Source: Chrysomallon squamiferum (lineage: Eukaryota; Mollusca; Gastropoda; Neomphalida; Peltospiridae). From it: a stretch of 64,000 bases of DNA. Shown here one piece after another: positions 42,016 through 53,100 of this stretch; position 1 is the first letter of the stretch; every line of letters starts with the position of its first letter. The translations under genes were made by a program, and so were the position numbers. The notes under the pieces were generated by a model, which made no database searches, had not been told where the DNA came from, and was given only the letters and a program-made list of their open reading frames with translations. The stretch is from positions 1,853,140 through 1,917,139 of the forward strand of contig CM022669.1 in NCBI GenBank assembly GCA_012295275.1. Direction: 5' to 3'.

Positions 42016-45000
42016 ATGAAGAAAAATAAACCAACAACATCACAAGAGCCTAAGCCAAAGGTAAAAACAATAAATAATAATAATAAAAAATATTTTTTCC
42101 ATGTTTTTTCATATTTTAAAGATTTTATTTCTTTTTATGGGAAAAATTTGAAATGGCAATGTAATTTTATCATTAATTTATAAAGAAAAGAATGAAATAG
42201 TAAATTATGAATTTTGGTTGTTATATCTAGTAAGTTCAGAAAACAAAACACTATTTGATTATACTGTAACCAGAAAAAAACATTAAAGGCTAAACGTTTG
42301 CATAAAAGTACATAAAAACTTTTTAAAAATAAATTATATAACCTTATTTATAATCATTAAAAATAGTTTTCTTCCACTGATTCTGCTGGAAATGTAAAAG
42401 GTAAATCATTTACCTCCTCCAACAAAGCTGGGTTAAGCAAAGCTATTGTTCCTAGACTTCCACGAGACATGGCCCCAGTCAAAATGACCACTACAAAGGA
42501 TGGTCTGATTGCTCCAGAAGGTAATTTAATCAAAGCACTTAAAACTTTCTCAGTGTACTGCTACTATTGTTACTACTTTTACCATCGTTTCTGGTACCTA
42601 CTGTTATAAGTACTGCTAATACTATAATTACTACTTTACTAGTAACAGCTGATCTAATAATTCTACTGCTGCTGCCATCACCATTACTACAGCTGCTCCT
42701 ACTATTTCTACTACTACAGCTCCTGCTATTACTACTCTTACCACCATCACCACCATTGTTGTTATTTATAAATTATTGTGGAAATATGTCATAAAATATG
42801 AATTTTAATAAATGTTACAATAAAAAATATAATTGTATTATTAATTTTAGTAGAATAAATTTGAAAAAATATGTTATATAGTACTTAATCTGCTAATATT
42901 TTCTTATGAATAGATTAATGTTCATCTGTTTAAATTGATAAACATCTTGATATAATTATTTATTATTTTTTATTTATTTTATTATTTTTTTAAATATTAT
43001 TTTATAAGCTTTTTAATCATAAAAAAAATAAAAAATAAAAATAAAAAAGCTAAAAAATAAATATATAAAGCTATAAAAAGAAATGGAGAAGATGATATTA
43101 TAGTTAACTTCTTTTTCTCTTTAAAGGCTACACAATGAGGAAAATTGAACCAGCAAAGAATTATGATGTGGTGTCATTTGCTAGAGCAATGAATCCTGAT
43201 TTTGCCCCAAGACTGAAAAAACTCTTTGACCCAGAAACTGAAGCTGCAGTGGAAGCTCAAAAAACTGGTCATTAAACACTGACATATCATTAGTTTCATA
43301 AATGCTTCAATAAATAATTTTTGTAGTTTATTCCCCAAAATAGATTCTCTAAGTGGTTCTATAAATAATTTCTGTTAACGGTTCTGTTCTTATTGCAGTT
43401 TTATTCATGTAATCTTTAACATCAAATTCATCTCAATGTTATTATGTTATTATTAGGTATATATATTGGCTGTGTCCAGAATTCAAGCATGATTGCCAGA
43501 GAATTAACAAAAACTCAAAATGCTTCTGTGGACATCTGCTCGGGGAACATGATAAATATACAGGTATAATTATTTTAAAATAACATAAAGCTGAAAAAAT
43601 AGTTATTTTTCATTAGTATTTTTATTTTTGATACCTTTACAAAAAGATTTTTCTTTGTTAACAAGGCAGTTTTTTAAAACTTATCTAGGTTTTTTTATTT
43701 TAAATTTGGATTACTACAATTTAAAATTTTGTGTAAGTGAAACTGTAATTTATGAAGAAGAGGTACAACTATGGAATGCAAATTAAGAAGAATGTCTAGT
43801 TGACCAGTTTTATAATATTCATGCTTTCAGATTTTATTTTTTTAGGTCACAGTGTTCGTGTTCCATGCAAACAGTGTCCTTGTAAAGCATATGCCTGGGT
43901 GCCATCCAGACCAGAAGATATTGGTGAATTTTGGTTCCAGAGGAGAAGGGGTTTTGATGTTTCCACCTGGCGATGTAAATGTAAATGCAAACATACACAT
44001 GAGGAACATGACCCAAATGGATCTCACAGATGTAAGATAACAGGTAAGAAATAAAGTCAAATACACTATAATTTTATAATAGTTATTTAAAGTGAACATT
44101 TGATGTAATTAACAAATTCTTTATATAATTAAGCTTACTTATAAATGATTGTTATCTTTTTACTAGTGTTTTGCTAATAGTAATGTTTATATAAAAATAT
44201 ATGGATCTTCAGTAACCTTGATGAATTAATGGTATGGAACTAAGTGTTTTTTTATATTGTTTAGTTTTTCCGGAATTTTAATGTATTAATATACTTTAAT
44301 ATAATTTTACATTTATATTTACATAATAATATATATATATATATATATATTGATTTATTCAGCCTTTTTTATTATTTTTAAATATCACAACATGAGTAAA
44401 ATTTCAGACTCGGAGCCTTTTCTTGAAGTTCTTGTTTTTTATGCTTTATTGTTAACAAAAACTGGCCATTAGATATAAAGAAAAGAATAACTAGGAAATA
44501 CGCAAAATATTCTTAGGCTATTTGTTCCATTTGAAAATACATGGTCAGATACAATTCTGCAAAATAAACCCAATAGCAATCAATACAAAATTAATGTTTC
44601 ATTTTTAGGTTGCTCTTGTGGGGCCTTTTTCTCTAACTTTCTGTGTGCAGCATGTGACAGACACTGGGAAAACCATGAAACATTTTTTGAGACAGAAGCA
44701 ATGAGAATAGAAAAGGGACTCCCAGTAGGTAAGTTGAGTTAATCATGTGAAAGTTTTACATATCCATTAAAGTGAGTTAAAGTGCAGACATCACTTCCAA
44801 AACAAAACAAAATGAAAGTACACTTTTTCTCATATCATTTAAGAATGATGTCAAAAATAACATATCAATTAATAACAATGTGTTTGTTTTTGTTGTGTAA
44901 AGATTTAATAATAGTTGGTTGAATAAAAACTCTTAAAACAAAAATATATGATTTATGAATGGTGGCAGTATGTTCTTGACTAGCACCTTGTTAACTGTTT

Positions 45001-45973
45001 AATTTTAAATGTTTTCTTTATTGTATGTGTGTATGTATATATATATATATATATATATACACAGGGTCATTCAACAGTCCCGCTATACTTTTAAATTTTA
45101 ATTAAATAAAAACAGCTTTACAGATTTGAACAAAATTAGTTCAGAACTTTCTATAGACTGCTACAATTTGTCCCATAATGAAAATATCCCTCTTCTTCTG
45201 TTTTCTTAGGCTCTGTAGACTTCAATGTGAGTGCCTTCTTTTTTGAGACACATTGCCCACCTCTTCAAGCATTCTTCTCCAACTCCGACCTACCCATCTA
45301 TCAGGGAACTTGTGATTCAAGAAATTGCGAACTGCTTTAGCATAATGTGGAAGAGCACCACCATCCTGTTGGAAAAGATCGCAATTTCTTGAATTACAAG
45401 TTCCCTGATAAATGGGTAGGTCATCAAGGACCTTAGTGGGCGCCGCGTTCTCTAAATTTGACACCCTGTGACTTCTTTCAGTGGGGCTTCCTGAAAAGCA
45501 AAGTCTATGCATCAGGAGTGTTGAAGAGTTAGAGGAACATTAAGGAATGCCTGCAATCTTGTTACAAGAGAGATACTGACTGGAGTTTGAGAGGAATGCT
45601 TGAAGAAGTGGGCAATATATCTTGATAAAGAAGGTGCTCATGTTGAAATCTATAGAGCCTAAGAAAACAGAGGAGGAAGCATTTTTTCGCTATGGGACAA
45701 ATTGTAGCAGTCTATACATATACATATATATATTTTTTAATATTATGAACATAAAATTAATATAATTTAGGTGAGATGTACATTCCATTTGCTGAGATGC
45801 CAAATTTGAGAAATATTGTACTAACAGGCGAGGAACAAAATGAATCTGTTTATAAAGCACTGACAGAAGGCGAAGGGTCAATTCCTCAATACCAGAAACC
45901 CCAGGGCAATGATGCAGTGGTTGACTTTAGTGGAGGAGCCAATAAAAGTGGTTTTAAGCCAGTCTATGATTAA
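42016..45973 (+). CDS. FAM221B: FAM221B-like cysteine-rich protein, seven recognised coding exons with an unresolved frame join
   Basis: Function unknown; the family is defined by a conserved Cys/His-rich region. Coding exons: 42016-42060, 42367-42520, 43127-43267, 43457-43563, 43846-44043, 44609-44728 and 45771-45973, about 322-325 residues. The N-terminus is basic and Ser/Lys-rich (MKKNKPTTSQEPKPK). VVSFARAMNPDFAPRLKKLF, then WLCPEFKHDC, CFCGHLLGEH, CKQCPCKAYAWVPSRPEDIG, CKCKCKHTHEEHDP, CSCGAF and FLCAACDRHWENHETFFET follow, and the order matches FAM221B better than FAM221A. Exons 43127-43267 and 43457-43563 do not join in frame. Either a 10-nt microexon (43399-43408) lies between them, or a base is missing from the sequence, or the gene is broken; read straight through, a stop occurs at 44038-44040. 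The donor GTCATT at 43268 is weak. The acceptor at 42366 is a best guess. Confidence 0.85.
42550..42765. repeat. Degenerate CTR-triplet low-complexity tract
   Basis: Runs of CTA, CTG and ACC triplets in FAM221B-like intron 2 give a long open frame of Leu, Thr and Pro. The triplet bias explains the open frame; I do not call it a gene. Confidence 0.75.
45063..45717. mobile_element. Tc1/mariner-type transposon fold-back (two inverted, truncated copies)
   Basis: Lies in the last FAM221B-like intron. On the - strand the left half encodes a transposase C-terminal piece (FQQDGGALPHYAKAVRNFLN, then FPDRWVGR), the region carrying the second catalytic Asp. On the + strand the right half encodes FPDKWVGH, then LTPCDFFQWGFLKSKVY, the region carrying the third acidic residue, interrupted by stop codons. 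The two halves are inverted copies: about 45151-45333 matches 45378-45717, around a loop of about 45 bp. The left copy lacks roughly 165 bp present in the right. An outer segment with CAGGGTCATTCAACAGTCCC (45063 on) occurs only at the left. Inactive. Confidence 0.85.
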
Positions 45974-47128
45974 TTACTTCACCATCACATTTGACAGCAC
46001 TGCAGAAACTGACTTCAGATTAGGTGTTAATAGTTTCTAGCCAATTAATAATTAAGTGGTCTTCAAGTTTATCATTTATGCAGTAGTTAACTTCTGTAAT
46101 GTAAATAAAATGGTTTCAAGGCACTGTAATTAAAATGAATTATATTTGTTTTATTTTATTGCTTTAGATCTTATTTTTATTCCAGTTTTGTTAGTAAAAT
46201 GTTATTACTTATTTTTTTAACCGTTTTATTGTTTTGTTATATATATTATAATCCAGGTGATTTGTTTATTGTTTGTTGCCTGTTGTGTCAAGGTAACGTT
46301 ATTTATGTTTTTCTAAAATTAAACACCAACTCTGACATCATACCAAAAATTAATGATCTGTTGCTTTATTTATGAAACATTTCACTGTCATATTCTATTT
46401 TATACTTCATATTTGTGGAAGATATTTTTTTTTTAGTAAATGGTGCTTTTGTACATCACTGTAGCTATTTTGTGACATTGTTAATAACTTACAATAAAAA
46501 TTTATTTGTATACTTTTATTATTTTATTTATTAACTTACATCTGTTTTGTTTTTTACTGCTATTTTTACCAATTCATAATTTCTTTTTTAACACAGAAGG
46601 GAAAAATATATATACCATTTTTATTCATTCAAATGTATTTCTATGAAACACTTCCAGACTGAGTTATTTAATGGAAACAAATGATTCAGGGATTGAAAAC
46701 ATTTCTGGTGACAATGATTGTTGATACACTCAAGCAGTGTTTCTCCAACAGAATACAGAAACTCAACCAAATAGTTTTAATTTATTTAATGACTCCAGAA
46801 CCTCATTTTGATCTCTGTGTTTCCAGTCACACACAGTTTACTAAAGGTGATCTAATTCCTGTGTTTCCAATTGCTGGACATGACATGGAACTGCTGAATT
46901 AAACTGAACGTAAACTCTGGCATATACTTGTGTAAATTTAAATACCTGACTATATGCTTCTACCAGTATCTGAATAGGTACATCTGTGCGAACATGTCTG
47001 TGTGTATGAATGTACTTGTGCATCTAAGTACGTGTGAAAGCATACGCTTGCAGTATATATATACATACAAACACACAATTCATACATGTGTACCTAATAC
47101 CATTCAGTTAATTCAAACATAGCATAAG

Positions 47129-47136
<8 letters not shown>

Positions 47137-47160
<24 letters not shown>
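47137..47160. repeat. (TG)n microsatellite followed by TA/TG-rich tract
   Basis: About 12 TG units. Imperfect TATA/TGTA sequence continues to about 47275 and gives open frames by composition only. Confidence 0.9.
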
Positions 47161-47415
47161 ATATCTATATGTATATATATATATATATGTACATATGTAT
47201 GTGTGTATATTTATGTGTGTATATATGTATGTGTGCATATGTATGTATGTATGTGTATGCATGTATTTATGTATAAACACAAGCACACACATGAAAGAAA
47301 TCGCACCATATTTATTTTGTGTTTATAGTTAAAAAAACAACAACTTGAAAGGACTTTTGAAAACCCAATTTATTCATATACTAAAAATATAATAGACATA
47401 GCATTATCACTCAAC

Positions 47416-48100
47416 CTCCTGGCTGGGTGTGCACACATTTGACTCGCTTGTCGGGAGGCTCACCACGAGCAGCATTGAGGAGAGTTGTACTGACTTGGGC
47501 AGCATCTGGTTGAAGCCAGTGAATTAATTTCCACATAGAAGAATGGGAAACATCACACAAATGTTCAATTCTGTGATTCCATGACTCACAGAGATTGTTA
47601 GTGCGCTGCTAGCCATCAAGGGTGACCTGGTGAACATTCCATGTCTGTGGAGGGAAGCGTGGAAGGATATGGCAGAGCATGATGACATCTTGTCCTTCAC
47701 TATCCGGACTGGGTAAGGTGGTAGAAACATCCTTGTACAGTTACATGGTCTCCTAGCACCATGGCTATGTCAAAGTCTATGACTACAGTGGAAGGATCAG
47801 GATCTTGGTGCAGTTCAGAACACTTGTTGACAATAGCGTGTAATATGTTTTCGTAGGTCTCTTGCAGTTTCCTTTGGAGTAGAGATAGAGCATTCCCCAA
47901 GGGACGGTGTATAACATACAGCTGGCAGAACCCAAGAGGAGCACCAGCATTGTTCCCATCCATGAAACAGGTCTCAGCAGTTGATACATGTTGCAGAGTG
48001 TCACTGGCACCAAATATGATGATTATGCATTATTATCTGGATGTTTGACATAGATGAGGAACTGTTGATGATGAGATCTCTAAGAGTTTCAGGTTGAGAA
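47416..48100 (-). pseudogene. Decayed MULE (Mutator-like) transposase
   Basis: Read on the - strand, the region gives PETLRD, then IIFGASDTLQHVSTAETCFM and MDGNNAGAPLGFCQLYVIH, the typical WYMDGTF-like and QLYVI blocks of MULE transposases. TYENILHAIVNKCSEL, STVVIDFDIAMV and GDHVTVQGCFYHLTQS follow, then a frame break, then LPRFPPQTWNVHQVTLDG, an in-frame stop, and RTNNLCESWNHRIEHLCDVS. The segment between FDIAMV and GDHVTV is shorter than in intact relatives, so residues are missing. Stops and shifts show it is dead. It stands alone between two host genes. Confidence 0.85.
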
Positions 48101-49009
48101 AGGATGCAGCCAAGTCTCTGACTCTTCCCTGCCAGTGACATCAATTCTGACCACTTTGTTGCTAGTTATAACTTCATCATGAACAATTTTCTAATGAAAG
48201 TTAAGATATTTTCATTGGTATTTATAAGAAATATATCTGCTTGTAATAGAAATGCTCAGTGGGAAGCCAGAGGTGCAATTATGAATTGTTTTCATAAGCA
48301 GCACTTAACTGATTATCTTATTGCTGTGGACTGAACAGAAATCATCAAACATAATGTAAAGATGTGTAGTAAACACCATTAATGCATCTGTGGTTCCTTT
48401 CTCTTTGTTTAGACTTAAAGTACTTGTGTAATTCCTCCAAGACATGTGGGACATTAATATAGGGAAATACTGTCACTGGGGCTATCTTAAGAAACTCAGG
48501 ACAGTAATGGTCTAGAAGTATTTTTCATAGATGTGAACATGTCTGTATGTATGCTATCAGTGTGACTGTGGTAAAAGATAGTTCAAGAGGGATAAGAGAA
48601 AACATCTGGCAAGGGAGAAACACATTTGAGTCAATTCTCTGAAATGTAATTACAATAATATCATCTATAACATTGCACTGTAATTGTCTATCATGTTGTA
48701 CAATGATACAGAGGAATTAAAGATATGATAGAGATTGAACTTGTGTAGTATATATACATACATAAATACATACATATATACATACACACACACACCACCC
48801 CCCCCACCCCCACACACAAATTAATACATAAGACATGTTCATACAGATGTATCTGATGTTAATATGCATACCAGTTAAAATATCCTCCAAAATGATATCA
48901 TTCTGTGTCAGTTCAAATATGATATATATATCAATGTGAGTGTGTGTGTGTATATATATATATATGTACACCCACACACATATAATCTTATGCTATGTTT
49001 GAATTGACT

Positions 49010-49033
49010 CTGTGTGTGTGTGTGTGTGTGTGT
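49010..49033. repeat. (TG)n microsatellite
   Basis: About 12 TG units just outside the right inverted repeat of the MULE-bearing segment. Confidence 0.9.
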
Positions 49034-49249
49034 AAAATGTATCTATGTATGTGTATTTATGTAATATTAAACTCTGATATAATACTGTACTTTGTTAAGC
49101 AAATCCAAGTGGCTGAGTGATGCTATATTTTAATATATATGTACGTAACAATATTGCATGAATAAACAGTATTTTCAAAAGTACTTTTAATTTTTTTTAT
49201 CAAAGCAACTATACAGAAAAAATAAATAGGGTGCCATTTTTTCCTACAA

Positions 49250-49251
<2 letters not shown>

Positions 49252-49286
<35 letters not shown>
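49252..49286. repeat. (GT)n microsatellite
   Basis: About 17 GT units, roughly 850 bp upstream of the HNRNPM start codon. Confidence 0.95.
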
Positions 49287-49287
<1 letters not shown>

Positions 49288-50127
49288 TGACATTTGATCA
49301 TAAACAAAAGTTTTGATTTTTGTGTTGCCAAAATGTTTTTAGTAAATCAACAGTTGGCATTCCCGCTCCCCCTATTTTATAATGAGTCATGGGTTTTCTA
49401 CCTCTATCAACCCCTTATGAGCAACTCAGTTATGACTGATGACCCTTTAAAATTTCTGATACAATAATAGCTAGGGTTACCACATTTTCATCAACCAAAG
49501 TCAGTACAAAAGGAATCTATATTCATTATGACGGGTCCAAAACCTAGATACACGTTTTTATTTAGACCTCCTTCCAAGTTAAATTGAAAAAAGCTAAAAC
49601 ATATCCCCTCACTGAAGAACGATCTCGCGACCCCCACGTTGAAAACCTATGCAATAAGTGGTTGGTGTTTTAACCTTTGCAGATTAACAACTCAAGTCGC
49701 GGTTTCTTTTCTTTTTTCTGTTTTCTCCTTCTTCTTTTAACATTATGTTCAAGTCCTTAAAACAAAAACAAACAAACCAAAACAAAACAAAATATTTGAA
49801 AAACATGAACAACAAAAATATTTATAATTCTTCGAAATACAACTCTAAACTAAAGTCTGTCACTATGTTCGTAACAAGTTCAAGCTGCATCTAACCGTTT
49901 GCAGTGTCATGTTTCACTGGCTTTTAACTGCTATCTTTTATAATAATTTGTCTGGTATGTTGCACACAGAAAATTACATTAATTAGCGGCTTTCTTTAAT
50001 TACCTTTCCCGACAAATATATTTTCTTTGGTGATCAAACTCAAGAATGAAATCAAAAACTTTTCCGAATAAGATCTCGTAACATTTCGGAATATCTCGAA
50101 ATCTAAAATTTGACCGATATTTTCCGA

Positions 50128-53100
50128 ATGGAAAACGCTAGAACGGGAACAAAAATGGCCGACCTAAGTTACGACGAAAATGTTGTGGACAATGGAAATA
50201 GAGATTATTCACCCGAAAGAACTCCTTCTAAACAAAGCAGAAGGTATTCTATTGCAGAACAATTGACAGAACATTTTTCAGATAGAGTAAATGAATTAGC
50301 AGTCGTAACTTTTGGATTACATTAGTGTTTAATAATTAAAATCATGAAATATTAAAATCGAAGCAGAAGTCATTTTTATGAAATCATGTTAATGGATTTT
50401 TATTAGAAATCGCTCTGTTGATACGTTTGTGACTTACTTGACACAGTAACAATAACAATAATTGTTGCTAATCTGTTAATCAGTTAAACTACATTGATCA
50501 ACTAAGTGAAATGAATAATAATAATTACTATTTATATTTTTAATAAAACTCACTGGCAGCTTGAATGAAAGTCACAAAGAACTCATGTTCAAGTTGTTGT
50601 TACTAATTTATAGTCATCGAAACAGGTCAGTAATTCAGTTATCTCGATGTAGCATTCTTTGTATGGCAGTTTTATATTCCGAAAATTCCTGCAGTTTTAA
50701 TCGTTAATCCCAACTTAATGAAGCAAAACTATGACCAGAGTTAATTAAATTCAAATATTTCTAGATCGTTTAAAACGCAAGATACGTCACACTAGGTGCA
50801 TGAAAACTGAAATTACAATTAAATTTGTTCTCAGTGTCAGTTTCTATCAATGAAAAGTGCATACCTTTCAAGTCTTACCTTTCACTATACAGTATTATGA
50901 GTATACTGCAAGAGTGATAAAAAATGTTTATTCTAAATCAGAAGTGCAATGGCTTGCTGGCAAAACTTCAGTCTCTTACTTTCATTTATATAGCCAAGTA
51001 AATGTATTTGTTTCCCAAAAGCGGTAGAAAACTTTCACAAAAAACACTGGTAAAGACTTTTGATAATTCCAAGCAACAAAGACCTTTCAAAAATATATAA
51101 TTGAAAACAGTAATATTCCATCTCTTTAAAAGACAGTGAAATTGAAGCTTAAGGTGTCTACTCAATCAATTGGTCTGCATTGAGAGATGTAACTAGAGCT
51201 TGTTTTCTGCTGAACCATGCATTAAATCATGGTAGTTATATCAAAGATTGAATTTTTTAACCAAATGAATGATCTAATCAGACTAGTGTAAATAAATAAT
51301 TTTTCTAAGATTGGTTTCACATATCAGTATAATGCAATTTGCACAGAAATGAAAAAGAAAATAGTTTGACAGATGATATTAAATAAGCCTTGTCAGAAAC
51401 AATCTTATTTCAGAATGGACCATTAAAAATTGAGATTCACTGAATAGTTGTTTTTTTACAAATATATGACCTTCATTCAAGATTAGGTTTGGAAGTGAAA
51501 AGTGCTAGCGTATCTTATTATTTATTATTTTCTTTCCTGGGATTTATGTGAAGATATTTTTCATTGTAACATTAAAAATACTTTTAAAGCAAAATGAAAT
51601 TTTTTAAAGCAAAGCAGTGGAGAAATATGTGAAATGAGTTACTAAAAAGTTAAAATATAAAAATGTACTAACTAGTAAAATGTGACAGCACATGATAAAA
51701 TTTGGATGACATATTTATTACCATAACTTAAATTCCAAAACTGTACTCCTTGAGATTTTGAGTTGGTGGCAGAGAGAGGCATTCTTCTGTCTGGCCATTT
51801 GATCCAGACTGTTGAACATAATGAAATCTATTCATGTGTATGTCAAATTTTTTTTATCTGGTAACTATTTGTAAATATATGAAAAAAAAAAGTATAGACT
51901 TTAGTACTAGAGTGTTACAGTAACTGGGAGTTTGTCTGCTTGTTAGGAGAGGTTTTAATCAGTCTGTTGGTACATTTTTTTTGTGTGTGTGCTGGTGCTG
52001 ATATAAAAAGATCCTATAAAACTATTACCTAATTCAGTTTTCACATTAACTAACTTTTCTTATAATTAAATAGGCAGCTATACTGTCATTATAATGCCTG
52101 TATACAAAAAAGTTCCTTGTTTACAAAGTAGGTCCAGTGATGGGTTCCAGTCTATAGCTCTTTATTTTCAGGTCAGGTTTCTTAATAAAATTCCAGAATA
52201 ATAACTTGCAGATAATACCTTTTACTTTACTTTTAAATACAATCAGCATTGTAGGTGTCTTTCTTTTCATTTCTTATTTTATTCTTGTTACAGATCACGA
52301 TCAAGATCAAGGTCACCCATTCGGAGATCAAGATCAAGGTCTCCTAGACGACGACGATCACTTAATCTGATATCAAAGCGTGTAATGGTCAGCAATATCC
52401 CTTATGAAATGAAATGGCAGCATATCAAAGATATCTTCAGAAAAGAAGGTATTTGTTAAATACAGATTGTTAGTTTTAACAGCATTACAGGTATATGTAA
52501 TCTAACATTAAGATTAATTAAACCATAACTATATTTTTAAATAAGATGTTTCAACTTCATCTGAACCTGAACATTTCTAAAAATAAAAAAAATTTTGAAA
52601 GGAAAAGTAAGTTCAGCATGATTAGTTGTAAAATAATGTCACATCTTTTTGAATTTGTAGTTGGTGATGTAGCCTACGTGGATATGTTTGAAACGCCAGA
52701 TGGAAAATCTCGTGGTTCTTGGTTTGTATTGATTCATTTGATGCACTAGACCAATCTGTACTTTAAATATCTAAATTGTAATCATATATCCTTTAAAGTA
52801 GGAATTAAAACTAGTTTATGTCAGTATAAACAGAAATATTAATAGAACTTGGAAGGCAAAATTATCCATATTTGTTAATTTTGTGCATTTATCTCACAAA
52901 ACTGATTACTTAAGTTTTCACATTAAGTAATATCATTCTTATTATATGCTGTATATCAAAATGCAAAATTTTTGTAGTGTCACTAAACATTTTTTTTAAT
53001 CTTTCAGTGTTGTTGAAATGAAAACAATGGATCTTGCCAGAAAAGCAATAGAAATCATGCATCGATTTAAAGTCAAGGACAGATTCCTCATAGTCAGAGA

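Larger units (their letters stand above)
47110..49005. mobile_element. Inverted-repeat-bounded segment containing the MULE remnant
   Basis: AATTCAAACATAGCATAAGA at 47110 recurs in inverted orientation ending at 49005. The match extends inward as a TG/TA-rich stretch on both sides. The 1.9-kb interval encloses the decayed transposase. The flanking 9 bp do not match, so no target duplication is evident. The repeats may be the element's terminal inverted repeats, or a later inverted duplication. Confidence 0.6.
45974..50127. other. Intergenic interval between FAM221B-like and HNRNPM genes
   Basis: AATAAA at about 46103 and 46493 could end the FAM221B-like transcript. The region then holds a decayed MULE copy, several TG/TA/CA tracts and unassigned sequence. 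The open frame at 46681-46902 has no recognisable domain. The 250 bp before 50128 are richer in CpG than their surroundings and probably hold the HNRNPM promoter and 5'UTR. Confidence 0.65.

Noticed and set aside
42567-42794. Leu/Pro/Thr-rich open frame
   Set aside because: Composition of a degenerate CTR triplet tract inside an intron, with no conserved motif.
43834-44099. Open frames on both strands over 43834-44099
   Set aside because: They overlap the FAM221B-like exon 43846-44043, whose Cys/His motifs identify the real frame.
47135-47332. Cys/Val/Tyr-rich open frames
   Set aside because: They come from TG and TA microsatellite sequence.
49350-49680. Possible further hAT fragment (GATCTCGCGACCCCCACG and TTGAAAACC text)
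   Set aside because: It resembles hAT terminal regions, but I find no matching opposite end or target duplication.
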